Below, one piece after another: positions 7,671 to 14,677 of a stretch of 18,516 nt of DNA. Below the pieces are notes generated by a model, which saw only the letters and a list, made by a program, of their open reading frames with translations, ran no database searches and was not told where the DNA came from. The translations under genes were made by a program, and so were the position numbers. Position 1 is the first letter of the stretch. Every line of letters begins with the position of its first letter. The DNA is from Deltaproteobacteria bacterium (GTDB taxonomy: Bacteria; UBA10199; DSSB01). Location: assembly GCA_021414045.1 (NCBI GenBank), contig JAIOPF010000314.1, positions 1 to 18,516 of the forward strand. The letters are read 5' to 3'.

Positions 7671-8426
7671 ATGGGGTCAATCAACATCAGCCTAGTCGCC
7701 TTCGCCATTATTTTCGGCGGAGCCCTGTTGGGCCTCCTGCTTCGCGCTGTTTTGCCCAGCCACCATTTGAGCCCAGAATCGAAAGACGTCGTGAAGCTTG
7801 GGATGGGGTTGGTGGGCACGGTTGCCGCTCTGGTTCTGGGCCTGCTGATCGCCTCCGCGAAGGGTTCCTACGACTCGCAGAGCAACGAATTGAACGAGAT
7901 GGCCTCCAAGATCGTATTGCTTGATCGTGTGCTCTCGCACTATGGGCCGGAGACCAAGGAAATTCGGGATTCTCTGCACGCCGTCGCCGTCTACAACCTT
8001 GAAAACCTCTGGTCGAACGATGCCTCGAGCCGCGTGCCCATGGAGGGGCCCGCCGTGGGAAACGAAGTCATCTACGAGAAAATACAAACGCTTACCCCGG
8101 CAAACCCCGAGCAAACGTCGCTGCAAAACCAAGCCTTGGGCCTGATCATGTCCCTCGCCCAGACTCGGTGGCTGATGTATGCGCAAAGGGCCGCATCGAT
8201 ATCCACGACTTTGTTGGTCGTCCTGGTTTTTTGGCTCGCGATTATTTTCATCAGCTTCGGGCTATTTTCGCCGCGGAACATCACCGTGGTCGCGAGCTTG
8301 TTCTTTTCCGCGCTGGCTCTCTCTTGCGCGGTCCTGCTGATCCTGGAAATGTCCGCGCCCTATTCGGGACTCATTCAGATTTCCAAGGGCCCGCTGCGCG
8401 CGGCGATATCGCATCTAGGTAAATAA
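7671..8426 (+). CDS. DUF4239 (bestrophin-like) membrane protein
   Basis: The start is the ATG at 7671, with an AAGAGG-type site upstream; a longer frame back to 7599 would overlap the previous gene and adds an unlikely sequence. The 251-residue product has helices at about residues 6-26, 45-65, 175-197 and 205-228. The pair-of-hairpins layout and the C-terminal motif ILEMSAPYSGLIQISKGPL match DUF4239 proteins, which carry a conserved acidic-x-x-x-P-(F/Y)-x-G-LI-x-I pattern there. A cytoplasmic or periplasmic helical domain sits between the two hairpins. The family is loosely likened to bestrophin ion channels, but its function is not established. It lies between the small exported protein and the ABM protein in what looks like one transcript. 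Confidence 0.8.
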   Translation: MGSINISLVAFAIIFGGALLGLLLRAVLPSHHLSPESKDVVKLGMGLVGTVAALVLGLLIASAKGSYDSQSNELNEMASKIVLLDRVLSHYGPETKEIRDSLHAVAVYNLENLWSNDASSRVPMEGPAVGNEVIYEKIQTLTPANPEQTSLQNQALGLIMSLAQTRWLMYAQRAASISTTLLVVLVFWLAIIFISFGLFSPRNITVVASLFFSALALSCAVLLILEMSAPYSGLIQISKGPLRAAISHLGK

Positions 8427-8438
8427 AGGAGCCGAATT

Positions 8439-8738
8439 TTGCCATCATCCAAAACTCTCCGAGTGGTTGCCCTCTTCAAAGCCAAACCCGAACAGGTCGA
8501 GGCGCTAAAAAATTTTCTCGCGAAACTAATGCCCCCGACCCGCCAAGAACGGGGATGCCTTCGCTATGAACTGCATCAGAACAACGCGGACCCCACCGAT
8601 TTCGCCTTCATCGAGGAATGGGAAAACGACACGAGCCTCGATGCCCATTTAAAAAGCCCGCATGTCGAGGCCGCATTGCCACTGGTGGGGGAATATCTCG
8701 CCGCACCCGTCGATATCCGGCGCTATGGGCTGGTTTGA
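8439..8738 (+). CDS. ABM-fold antibiotic-biosynthesis-monooxygenase-like protein (YgiN type)
   Basis: This 99-residue protein starts with TTG at 8439, preceded by AAGGAG at 8427-8432 with a 6-base spacer, a strong site that decides the start. The sequence matches single-domain ABM proteins: an opening strand (RVVALFKAKP), ERGCLRYELHQN, FAFIEEWEND, LDAHLKSPH and a final strand (VDIRRYGL). Such dimeric ferredoxin-like proteins include cofactor-free quinol monooxygenases (YgiN) and many of unknown substrate. No polyketide or quinone pathway gene is adjacent, so the substrate is open. It is cytoplasmic, 12 bases after the DUF4239 gene and presumably in the same transcript. No clear terminator follows. 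Confidence 0.88.
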   Translation: MPSSKTLRVVALFKAKPEQVEALKNFLAKLMPPTRQERGCLRYELHQNNADPTDFAFIEEWENDTSLDAHLKSPHVEAALPLVGEYLAAPVDIRRYGLV

Positions 8739-8856
8739 ACGTCCTGGGTTGAACAAGCGGGGATCGATAGCCCGGAAAGGCAAGGGAGCCACGGGAGATT
8801 CCATGCGGCACCCCTGTATATGGGATCGCGAAGCTAGGCGCTGAATCAGCGGCCCT

Positions 8857-9078
8857 AGGTATTCCTTGTGGGCCCCGCGTCCCTGGAAGGCCCTATGGAC
8901 CTTGCGGGCCCGGCGGCCCAACGGGAACCACAGAACCTTGTGGACCTTGCGGGCCTTGAGGGCCACGGAGATTGCCCCAAGCGAATTTGCCGCCCTGGTT
9001 GCCGGCGCCCAGGGCCAGTCCCACACTTGCGGAGCTTAATTGGATCGCAAAAACAGCAACAAACAGAGAATCTTCTTC
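8857..9078 (-). pseudogene. Decayed collagen-like (Gly-X-Y) gene remnant
   Basis: The gap 8739-9130 holds no intact gene. Read on the minus strand, 8964 down to 8857 encodes twelve consecutive triplets, eleven starting with Gly: GPQ three times, GSV, VPV, GPP, GPQ, GP-stop, GLP, GTR, GPQ, GIP. The stop is TAG at 8895-8893, one transition from the CAG (Gln) expected in the repeat, and the VPV triplet is one base change from a Gly triplet. The Gly-X-Y frame continues unchanged past the stop. Upstream in the same frame is a hydrophobic stretch (LFVAVFAIQLSSASVGLALG, from about 9066) that could be part of an old export signal, with no convincing start or ribosome site. Suppressed or recoded readthrough is possible but less likely than decay. 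Confidence 0.55.
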
Positions 9079-9091
9079 GCAACTTAAGACT

Positions 9092-9119
9092 GGGACAGGT
9101 TGGGATATTGTGGCATAAT
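9092..9119 (+). promoter_or_regulatory. Possible promoter for the hydrolase gene
   Basis: GGGACA (9092-9097) and CATAAT (9114-9119) are 16 bases apart, four and five matches to the sigma-70 boxes. The -10 box ends 11 bases before the ATG at 9131, so the transcript would have a very short leader or none, consistent with the lack of a good ribosome site there. This is a by-eye call. Confidence 0.3.
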
Positions 9120-9130
9120 CGAAAACGAGC

Positions 9131-9949
9131 ATGAAATTATTCAAGTCCATCTTCACGGTCCCCATGCTAGCGTTAGCGCTTGCAGGCGGTTGTAGCAATT
9201 CCGGAAAACCTCCTGAATCGCCCCCCGAAAATAATCCAGCACCGTCACAAAACAACCCTTCGACTCCTTCCGCTCCCACCGGAACCGTCACCAATCGAAC
9301 GGAACAAGTCGGCGACGTCGCCTACAAGATGTACCTCCAAGAAAATGCGAACGGTACGAACCGCAAAGGCATTGTGCTCTTCGGAAGCGGCAACAGCGAG
9401 GATGACCCGACTACCGGAAGCCTGGATGGCGCTTTGGAAAACAACGCCGCGAGCGAATTAGCAAAAGCAGGCTATGTCGCCGCCGTCGTCGCCTATCGCG
9501 ACGAACCCGCCGTGAAGGTCGATGACGATTGGAACAGAAACTGCGAAATGCTGGCCACCGACATGAGCCAGGTCGCCGATCGTATCATCGCGACGGTGGG
9601 CGGCGGACTAAGCCGCAACCGAGTCGTGACCGGCGGGGTTTCTTACGCCTCTTATGCCCTCCTCACCAATATCGGCGGTAGCAATACCCTCGCGGATCCC
9701 CGGGGGGTTTTGGCCACCTGCGGAGCCACCCAAGATTTGAATCCCAAGATCCCGATCTACAGCCTCAATTGCTCGCCGAATCCCGAGGGCGATTTCAACG
9801 GCCAGGCCTTGATCGAAAAAATTCCCAATCCCAAGGTCAAGTCGGACAGCGGATTTTTCGCCGACACAACCTGCAACTCCCATTGCGGCGGCAACACGAA
9901 CGCCTGGACGGCCAAGCTCGTCGAACGCGTTCAACTTTGGTTGCCCTAA
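9131..9949 (+). CDS. Lipoprotein with alpha/beta-hydrolase fold
   Basis: This 272-residue protein has a classic lipoprotein signal: a basic start, a hydrophobic core and the lipobox LAGGC. A Pro/Ser/Asn-rich linker runs to about residue 52, then the hydrolase domain. A strand and loop at KGIVLFGSGNSEDD may hold the oxyanion turn. ELAKAGYVAAVVAYRDEP is typical of dienelactone-hydrolase-like folds. The nucleophile elbow is GGVSYASY with Ser171, a GxSxA form rather than GxSxG. His251 in NSHCGG is the likely catalytic His; the acid is not certain. Four or more Cys in the C-terminal half suggest disulfides. It probably acts at the outer membrane or periplasm on an ester; the substrate is unknown. 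The barrel gene follows after 36 bases, suggesting one operon. Confidence 0.8.
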   Translation: MKLFKSIFTVPMLALALAGGCSNSGKPPESPPENNPAPSQNNPSTPSAPTGTVTNRTEQVGDVAYKMYLQENANGTNRKGIVLFGSGNSEDDPTTGSLDGALENNAASELAKAGYVAAVVAYRDEPAVKVDDDWNRNCEMLATDMSQVADRIIATVGGGLSRNRVVTGGVSYASYALLTNIGGSNTLADPRGVLATCGATQDLNPKIPIYSLNCSPNPEGDFNGQALIEKIPNPKVKSDSGFFADTTCNSHCGGNTNAWTAKLVERVQLWLP

Positions 9950-9985
9950 CCAGCACTCATCATTTCAAAACGGAAAGCGCCTCCC

Positions 9986-10798
9986 ATGCGAAGATCAAAT
10001 GGAATTTTGTGCCTCGGTTTAACCCTCGCGATTTTGATCAACGCCCTTCCTGTGAAGGCTCAGGAGAACGAAAAGGATCTTGCGCAAAAGAGCCAAAATC
10101 CGGTCAGCGATCTGATCAGCCTTCCCTTGCAAAACAATACGACATTTACGACCGAGCCAGGCGGCGATGTGCAAAATGTCCTGAATATCCAACCGGTCAT
10201 CCCGGTGAAGGTAGGACCTCTCAACATCATCAACCGCATCATCCTGCCCATCGTCTCGCAACCGGAGGTCGTGCCGGGCGGGCCCAGCGCCTTCGGGATG
10301 GGGGACATCAATTATCAACTGTTCTTTTCGCCCGCGAAATCGAACCACTTCATTTGGGGCGTCGGCCCCATCGCGATCTTCCCCACCGGTACCGACGTCT
10401 TGACCGGCCAGGGTAAACTCAGCATAGGCCCAACCGCCGTCGCGCTCGGCGTCATGGGGCCTTGGGTGGGCGGGCTCTTGATCAACAACGTTTGGTCGGT
10501 GGCCGGCGACAACACGCGAAGCAGCGTCAACCAAATGTTGATGCAACCTTTCGTCAACTACAACCTGCCACACGGATGGTTCGTGACGACCTCCCCCATC
10601 CTAACCGCCAATTGGGAGGCGCCCAACAGCAATCGCTGGCTCGTGCCGATAGGCGCCGGCGGCGGCAAGATCCTAAAAATCGGAAGCCAGCCGATCAACC
10701 TCAATAGCCAGATGTACTACAACGCACTCCGGCCCAAGGGCGTTGGGGAAGTCACCTGGCGAGTCAGTCTAGCCTTTCTTTTTCCGAAGAAACCTTGA
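9986..10798 (+). CDS. Outer-membrane barrel of the neuromedin-U/transporter-annotated family
   Basis: This 270-residue protein has a signal peptide (about residues 1-25, ending VKAQ) and then the hallmarks of a family usually annotated as neuromedin U or transporter, a misleading label for a bacterial outer-membrane protein. The conserved stretches are LPLQNNTTF, NVLNIQPVIPV, FGMGDINYQLFFSPAK, WGVGPIAIFPTGTD, LLINNVWSVAGD, MQPFVNYNLPHGWF and a final LAFLFPKKP. The alternating hydrophobic and polar strands fit a beta-barrel. The transported molecule, if any, is not established. It follows the lipoprotein hydrolase, so the two may form an envelope uptake or processing unit. The ribosome site (GGAAAG) is weak. 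Confidence 0.85.
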   Translation: MRRSNGILCLGLTLAILINALPVKAQENEKDLAQKSQNPVSDLISLPLQNNTTFTTEPGGDVQNVLNIQPVIPVKVGPLNIINRIILPIVSQPEVVPGGPSAFGMGDINYQLFFSPAKSNHFIWGVGPIAIFPTGTDVLTGQGKLSIGPTAVALGVMGPWVGGLLINNVWSVAGDNTRSSVNQMLMQPFVNYNLPHGWFVTTSPILTANWEAPNSNRWLVPIGAGGGKILKIGSQPINLNSQMYYNALRPKGVGEVTWRVSLAFLFPKKP

Positions 10799-10804
10799 GG
10801 GAAT

Positions 10805-10819
10805 AGAGGCGACGCCTCT
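10805..10819. terminator. Short hairpin between two convergent genes
   Basis: AGAGGC (10805-10810) pairs perfectly with GCCTCT (10814-10819) around a GAC loop. It sits in the 24-base gap between the stops of the plus-strand barrel gene and the minus-strand nuclease-fold gene. The flanking T-runs are poor in both directions (TTCGTTAATAATT on the plus side), so termination would be weak. The call rests on position. Confidence 0.35.
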
Positions 10820-10822
10820 TCG

Positions 10823-11359
10823 TTAATAATTGCTTTGAAAAAGGCCCGTCTGGTGTTGCTGGGCTTGGTTTTGTAGTTGGTTGAACTCCGAGCGATATTT
10901 GCAGGCATAAGAAGAGCCGGCATTGGCGAAACCATAGGTGAGAATCAAGCGGTTGAGCATGTAAGTTCCCGGGGCCAACAAGACTTTCTGTCCGCCGCCG
11001 CCAAGATTTTGCGCCGCATCCAGCTTGAAAAATACATAGGCCAGTGTCTGCCCCGCGGTATTCTGCTTATCCTGGTCATACTCCAGCCAAACCTCGCGAT
11101 TCAAAACCATGCCTTCGGCGAAGGCCTTGGACAGGCGCGCCCAGTTTTCCAGGAGGGAATTGGGTTTTTTGACCTTGCCGTCCTTGTCTACCTTGGGCTG
11201 CGGAAAAGCCGGGGCTTCCACCCCAAGCAAGGCAACCGTTTCTCCGCCTTCCAATAGCAAATGCCCCCCGTCGATCACCTGGACGACTTTTTGTGCGCTT
11301 TGAGCCGGCAGAGCTGAGGGCAATAATAGGAATATCGAAACCAATAGAAACCGCTTCAT
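10823..11359 (-). CDS. Exported staphylococcal-nuclease-fold protein lacking catalytic residues
   Basis: The start is the ATG at 11359, with AAGGTG five bases upstream and a good signal peptide (MKRFLLVSIFLLLPSALPAQ); extending the frame upstream adds unlikely residues. The 178-residue product has the SNase/thermonuclease fold pattern: VVQVIDGGHLLLEGGETVALLGVEAP, then a helix, VWLEYDQDKQ, TLAYVFF and LNRLILTYGFAN. Compared with staphylococcal nuclease, the calcium Asp21 position is Gly32, Arg35 is Ala43, Asp40 is Glu48, Thr41 is Ala49 and Glu43 is Ala51. The Arg87 region reads AGQT. It is therefore probably not a nuclease but a binding or structural protein in the envelope. The C-terminus is Gln/Asn-rich (QLQNQAQQHQ). 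It is likely a separate transcript from the DUF2254 gene, 112 bases upstream of its start. Confidence 0.75.
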   Translation of the reverse strand: MKRFLLVSIFLLLPSALPAQSAQKVVQVIDGGHLLLEGGETVALLGVEAPAFPQPKVDKDGKVKKPNSLLENWARLSKAFAEGMVLNREVWLEYDQDKQNTAGQTLAYVFFKLDAAQNLGGGGQKVLLAPGTYMLNRLILTYGFANAGSSYACKYRSEFNQLQNQAQQHQTGLFQSNY

Positions 11360-11471
11360 CAAGGCACCTTTTCCCCGAATTAGTTGTAAAATGGTAACGC
11401 CACCCCCCAAACGCCACAAGCCTTTTTAAACGGGACAATCAGCGAATCCTTGGGGTGAATTCCAACTCCCC

Positions 11472-12782
11472 TTAAAACCGCTTGAGGACAGCTTGGTAAG
11501 CGGCGCGCAAGTAATCGCGATCGACCTCTTCCGGAATCGAACGCTGGCAGCCTCGATCAACCATGTCGGCATGAAGCCTCAAGACCGCGCGATCTTCGTC
11601 GGATTGGACGAAGGGAACAATGATCCCGATGGTTTCCAGCAGAGTGACCATCACCAACGGGCTTTGAATGCCGTTTTGTCGAATCAGATTGAAAGCCGTG
11701 TTGACCATCTTGGGGAAGGTGATGGTCTTGATGATTAGGCGAAGTCTCTTGTCGGAATCGTATAGATAGGGCGAAGGCCATTGAATCCTAGTCAACTCAA
11801 TGAGCCCTTGCCCCAGGCGATTCAAGCAACGAGTCGCGGTGAAGGGATCATTGATCGCGGGAGAAAGCGCGCGAACGGCCATCTCGACCAGCTGGTTGAT
11901 GGCGAACTCGACGTCCTGGGTCAGGGTTCGTTCGAATCCCAGGAAAATCGCGTCGTTCACATGACGATCCAAGGCTCCCGAATCCCGGGAAGCCGGCCAA
12001 ACGGAGGCTAGCGGGGTGCCCGCAACGATAAATTCGCCGGGCCTCGGGTGAATCCGCAAAATCAAATCGTTCTTTCGCGCCAATTCCAATAGGTATTCGT
12101 AGTCGATGGCCTGCAAATATCCGCTTTCCTTGGAAAGAATGGGGCGGGCTTCCTTGGCGAAGCTCGGCGGAACATCCCTTTCACAGCTAAAATCTTCGGA
12201 GGAAGGAGCCGCCTGTAACAATTTTTTGGGGAAAAGTTTCTCCACCGCATCCGAAAAATCGCGACTCACACGGGCCATCACTCTCGAGACATGAATCGAA
12301 CTTGAGATATGGTGGACGAAAAGAATCAAAAGGAAAGTATCGACGACGCCCAGGATTCCAAAGACCAACATGGAAAAATAGGGGATGAAATTTTCACCCA
12401 TCCTGAAACGCACCGCGAAATCAAAGGCGCCGGTGGCGAAAAACATGCCCATGATGAACTTGGTCGTCGAATCGCGAAGGAAATTGCGAAGCAACCGGGG
12501 CCCGAACTGCTGGGACGCGAGGGTCAAGGTCACGATTGTGACCGAGATGATCAAGGCGACGGCGGCCCCCATGGTCGCCGCCATGGTGGTCAGCATCGAT
12601 TTGGCCCATTCGGGATTCCCCCGGAAAATATACCCCAGATGAGCGGTAGACCAGGCCTGGGCATGGCCGTCGAGTTCAACCATGAAATTTCCCAGGAGGA
12701 AAAAGAATAGTATCAAGACCGAAGGGATGAACCAAAATCCCTCGCGGATTTTATTCCAACGGCTGGCGACATGAATGCGCAT
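11472..12782 (-). CDS. DUF2254 integral membrane protein
   Basis: This 436-residue protein matches the DUF2254 family. The N-terminal half has four membrane helices: WFIPSVLILFFFLLGNF near residues 18-34, the SMLTTMAATMGAAVALIISV region, KFIMGMFFATGAFDFAV, and YFSMLVFGILGVVDTFLLILF. The second is followed by the family signature LASQQFGPRLLRNFLRD. The C-terminal half is soluble, with a conserved block SPAINDPFTATRCLNRL. The role of the family is unknown. The start ATG at 12782 has no obvious ribosome site, but it agrees with the usual short N-terminal lead before the first helix. The gene is transcribed away from the barrel gene at 12981, with about 200 bases between them. Confidence 0.9.
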   Translation of the reverse strand: MRIHVASRWNKIREGFWFIPSVLILFFFLLGNFMVELDGHAQAWSTAHLGYIFRGNPEWAKSMLTTMAATMGAAVALIISVTIVTLTLASQQFGPRLLRNFLRDSTTKFIMGMFFATGAFDFAVRFRMGENFIPYFSMLVFGILGVVDTFLLILFVHHISSSIHVSRVMARVSRDFSDAVEKLFPKKLLQAAPSSEDFSCERDVPPSFAKEARPILSKESGYLQAIDYEYLLELARKNDLILRIHPRPGEFIVAGTPLASVWPASRDSGALDRHVNDAIFLGFERTLTQDVEFAINQLVEMAVRALSPAINDPFTATRCLNRLGQGLIELTRIQWPSPYLYDSDKRLRLIIKTITFPKMVNTAFNLIRQNGIQSPLVMVTLLETIGIIVPFVQSDEDRAVLRLHADMVDRGCQRSIPEEVDRDYLRAAYQAVLKRF

Positions 12783-12980
12783 GGTTTATTCTAGGTTTTT
12801 ATTCCGGCTTTGAATATCGCTTTTATTTGCCCAGTTTCGGGGCGATGTCTCGGAACCAAGCAGCTCCAGGCCTCAACCGTCGCGGATTCCGAAGCGACGT
12901 TTAGGCGAGTTGGAATTTCAGGCAACACCCAACTCGTCCAAGCGATAAGCCATGGGTAAGCGCAAAACAAGGGGGCAGTC

Positions 12981-13511
12981 ATGGACCAAATTCCACTCAG
13001 TACGGACTTGGATCGCACCGGCTTGATTTATCGAATGAACGCGGGATACCGATTCCGATTCGCCGGGAGCAAGGCGCAAAACGACGGCATTCAGGCCGAG
13101 ATGGATATCGGTTATCGCAGCCGCCGTTTTTTCGAAGACCGATTCTCCCTGGAGAGCGGGAGCACCATCGACCTGTTTGGGGAGACCGAGCATCTAGGCG
13201 CCTACCTTCAGCTCAACTACCATCACCGCGACCACTGGATCTTCTCATTGCGGGCCATGGGCGGCGGCGTGAGCGACAATAAAGAAACCAAACCCACGGC
13301 GACGGAGCCCAATAGCCCCAAGAATTCGGAAGACGGTGATGACTTAGGGGAAAATTTCGGATTCTCCCTCATGGGCGCTTACCGACTCGACGCCAACTTC
13401 ATCCTCGGAGCGCGCCTCGGATACCTTGGCGAAGCCTTCGGAAACGGACCCGGCGACCAGGGCACGCAGCACAGCCTGACCATGCTCGCGAATTTGGCCT
13501 ATCAATTCTAA
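12981..13511 (+). CDS. Outer-membrane beta-barrel-like protein, apparently missing its N-terminus
   Basis: This 176-residue frame starts at the ATG at 12981, with AAGGGGG five to eleven bases upstream. The sequence alternates barrel-like strands (GLIYRMNAGYRFRFAG, AEMDIGYRSRRFF, LGAYLQLNYH, WIFSLRAMGGG, FGFSLMGAYRLD, FILGARLGYLGE) and ends LANLAYQF, with the terminal Phe typical of outer-membrane proteins. Residues around 95-120 are a hydrophilic loop rich in Thr, Glu and Asp. There is no signal peptide, which is unexpected for such a protein. The same frame is open upstream from 12795 to 12956, interrupted by TAA at 12957-12959. The gene may be the downstream part of a longer protein that acquired a stop codon. 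Specificity is unknown. Confidence 0.65.
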   Translation: MDQIPLSTDLDRTGLIYRMNAGYRFRFAGSKAQNDGIQAEMDIGYRSRRFFEDRFSLESGSTIDLFGETEHLGAYLQLNYHHRDHWIFSLRAMGGGVSDNKETKPTATEPNSPKNSEDGDDLGENFGFSLMGAYRLDANFILGARLGYLGEAFGNGPGDQGTQHSLTMLANLAYQF

Positions 13512-13515
13512 TCCG

Positions 13516-13902
13516 TCATTTCTTCATACTATAAGTGATCGTGGCGATGGCGGCGCCCTGGGGGTCTTGGATGATGCAAAACCTCCCCACGTCGGGAATG
13601 TCCTGGGGCGGGACCATGATCTTTCCGCCCAACTCTTGGGCGTTTTTCGCGGTCTCATCGACGTTATCCACCGTCACATAACCCCACCAAGAAGTCGGAA
13701 CGGGCTTGTCCTTCGTCGCCTGGAAAATACCGCCAATTTGACGGTCCCCAACGGAGAAAATCGTATAATCCACGGCAGGATTGGGGAATTTTTTAAAGGT
13801 CCATCCGAACAGAGTGCCATAGAACTTCTGAGCCGCGGCGGCGTCGCTCGTCGTCAATTCGCTCCAACTGAAAGCCCCATGCTGATTGCATTTTTCGTCC
13901 AT
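13516..13902 (-). CDS. VOC-superfamily (glyoxalase/bleomycin-resistance fold) protein
   Basis: This 128-residue cytoplasmic protein starts at the ATG at 13902 with AAGGAG six bases upstream. The two VOC half-modules are visible: GAFSWSELTTSDAAAAQKFY followed by LFGWTFKKFP, then WWGYVTVDNVDETAKNAQEL followed by GRFCIIQDPQGAAIATI. It fits the single-domain subgroup that resembles one half of mycobacterial CFP30B and is often annotated as VOC family protein. Clear metal ligands are hard to assign, so the activity is unknown. Its stop is four bases from the stop of the convergent barrel gene, leaving no room for a separate terminator between them. Confidence 0.88.
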   Translation of the reverse strand: MDEKCNQHGAFSWSELTTSDAAAAQKFYGTLFGWTFKKFPNPAVDYTIFSVGDRQIGGIFQATKDKPVPTSWWGYVTVDNVDETAKNAQELGGKIMVPPQDIPDVGRFCIIQDPQGAAIATITYSMKK

Positions 13903-13949
13903 AGATAACTCCTTCTTTTAAATTTGATGCGGAAATCCTAAGTTCTATA

Positions 13950-13964
13950 GTTGCCCAAGGCAAC
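13950..13964. promoter_or_regulatory. Short dyad in a divergent intergenic region
   Basis: GTTGCC and GGCAAC flank a CAA centre in the 170-base gap between the divergent VOC and glpE genes. The position suits an operator for one or both genes. The CTGGTTTT that follows also makes it look like a weak terminator, though no plus-strand gene precedes it. Support is slight. Confidence 0.25.
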
Positions 13965-14072
13965 CTGGTTTTACCGCAAGGTCATCCCCGGCGCCTTTTT
14001 CCCTTCTTTTGGCTTTCGAATTTTCATTTTATCGGGTTAGATTCGATTTTCACGAACGCAGGAGAAATTGCC

Positions 14073-14390
14073 ATGCCAGAGGTCCCTGAAATAGACCCTA
14101 TCCGGGCCAAGGAGTTGCACGACGCGAAACAAGCTCTTTTCGTGGATATTCGCGACCCTCTCTCTTATGAACGGGCACATATTCCCGGTGCCTTCCCCTT
14201 GAACGACGAGAACTTGAAGGATTTTCTCTCTCAAACCCAAAAAGACCGTCCCGTCGTTGTATGTTGCTATCACGGCAATTCCAGCCGAGGGGCAACGGCC
14301 TTCTTGTTGCAGCAAGGATTTCAAGAGGTCTATAGTCTGCAGGGCGGTTTCGAGGAATGGCGGACGCGATATCCGGAGGCAAAATCATGA
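14073..14390 (+). CDS. glpE: GlpE-type thiosulfate sulfurtransferase (single-domain rhodanese)
   Basis: This 105-residue cytoplasmic protein has a strong AGGAGA seven bases before the ATG. It reads as a complete single-domain rhodanese: [18 protein letters not shown], then the active-site loop CYHGNSS with the persulfide-carrying Cys, then [20 protein letters not shown]. The loop CYHGNSS is the one I know from E. coli GlpE, which transfers sulfur from thiosulfate to cyanide or thioredoxin-like acceptors. The stop overlaps the next start (ATGA), so translation is coupled to the small exported protein. No glp or sulfur-oxidation gene is nearby, so the local role is not shown. The symbol follows the family and does not imply a glycerol regulon. 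Confidence 0.92.
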   Translation: MPEVPEIDPIRAKELHDAKQALFVDIRDPLSYERAHIPGAFPLNDENLKDFLSQTQKDRPVVVCCYHGNSSRGATAFLLQQGFQEVYSLQGGFEEWRTRYPEAKS

Positions 14391-14674
14391 AACATCGATG
14401 GACACTCTTTCTTTTGGCAGCATCCTTATTATGGGCTACCCCCTCCTGGGCTTCGGAAATCTTCGGCAAGATCTCCTACAAAGGCGCTCCCTTGAAGAAT
14501 GCGGACTTAAGCGTCAACGAGAAGGCCAGCAAAACCAACGAATTGGGCTTCTATTCGGTCAACGTCGATCCGGGCTCTTACGTGCTCAAAATCAAGCTGC
14601 CCGACGGCACCAGCCGAGACGAGAAAATCGACGTCTTTCCCCAACCCACCGAAAAAAACTTAAAATTGGAGTAG
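14387..14674 (+). CDS. Small exported carboxypeptidase-regulatory-like (beta-sandwich) protein
   Basis: The start is the ATG at 14387, overlapping the glpE stop in ATGA, with GGAGGC upstream. The 95-residue product has a signal peptide (about residues 1-22, ending PSWA) and then one beta-sandwich domain of the CarboxypepD_reg/CnaB kind: [20 protein letters not shown], then [20 protein letters not shown] and an ending strand. Such domains are binding or scaffold modules without catalysis. It appears to be a stand-alone periplasmic or surface module. The next gene, encoding a membrane-anchored protein, begins three bases after its stop, so the two proteins may interact. Partner and ligand are unknown. 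Confidence 0.82.
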   Translation: MKHRWTLFLLAASLLWATPSWASEIFGKISYKGAPLKNADLSVNEKASKTNELGFYSVNVDPGSYVLKIKLPDGTSRDEKIDVFPQPTEKNLKLE

Positions 14675-14677
14675 CCC

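Noticed and set aside
8649..9026. Long open frames on both strands around the 8739-9130 gap that could be called genes.
   Set aside because: They lack start sites with ribosome signals and look like complementary readings of the collagen-like repeat and of the ABM gene.
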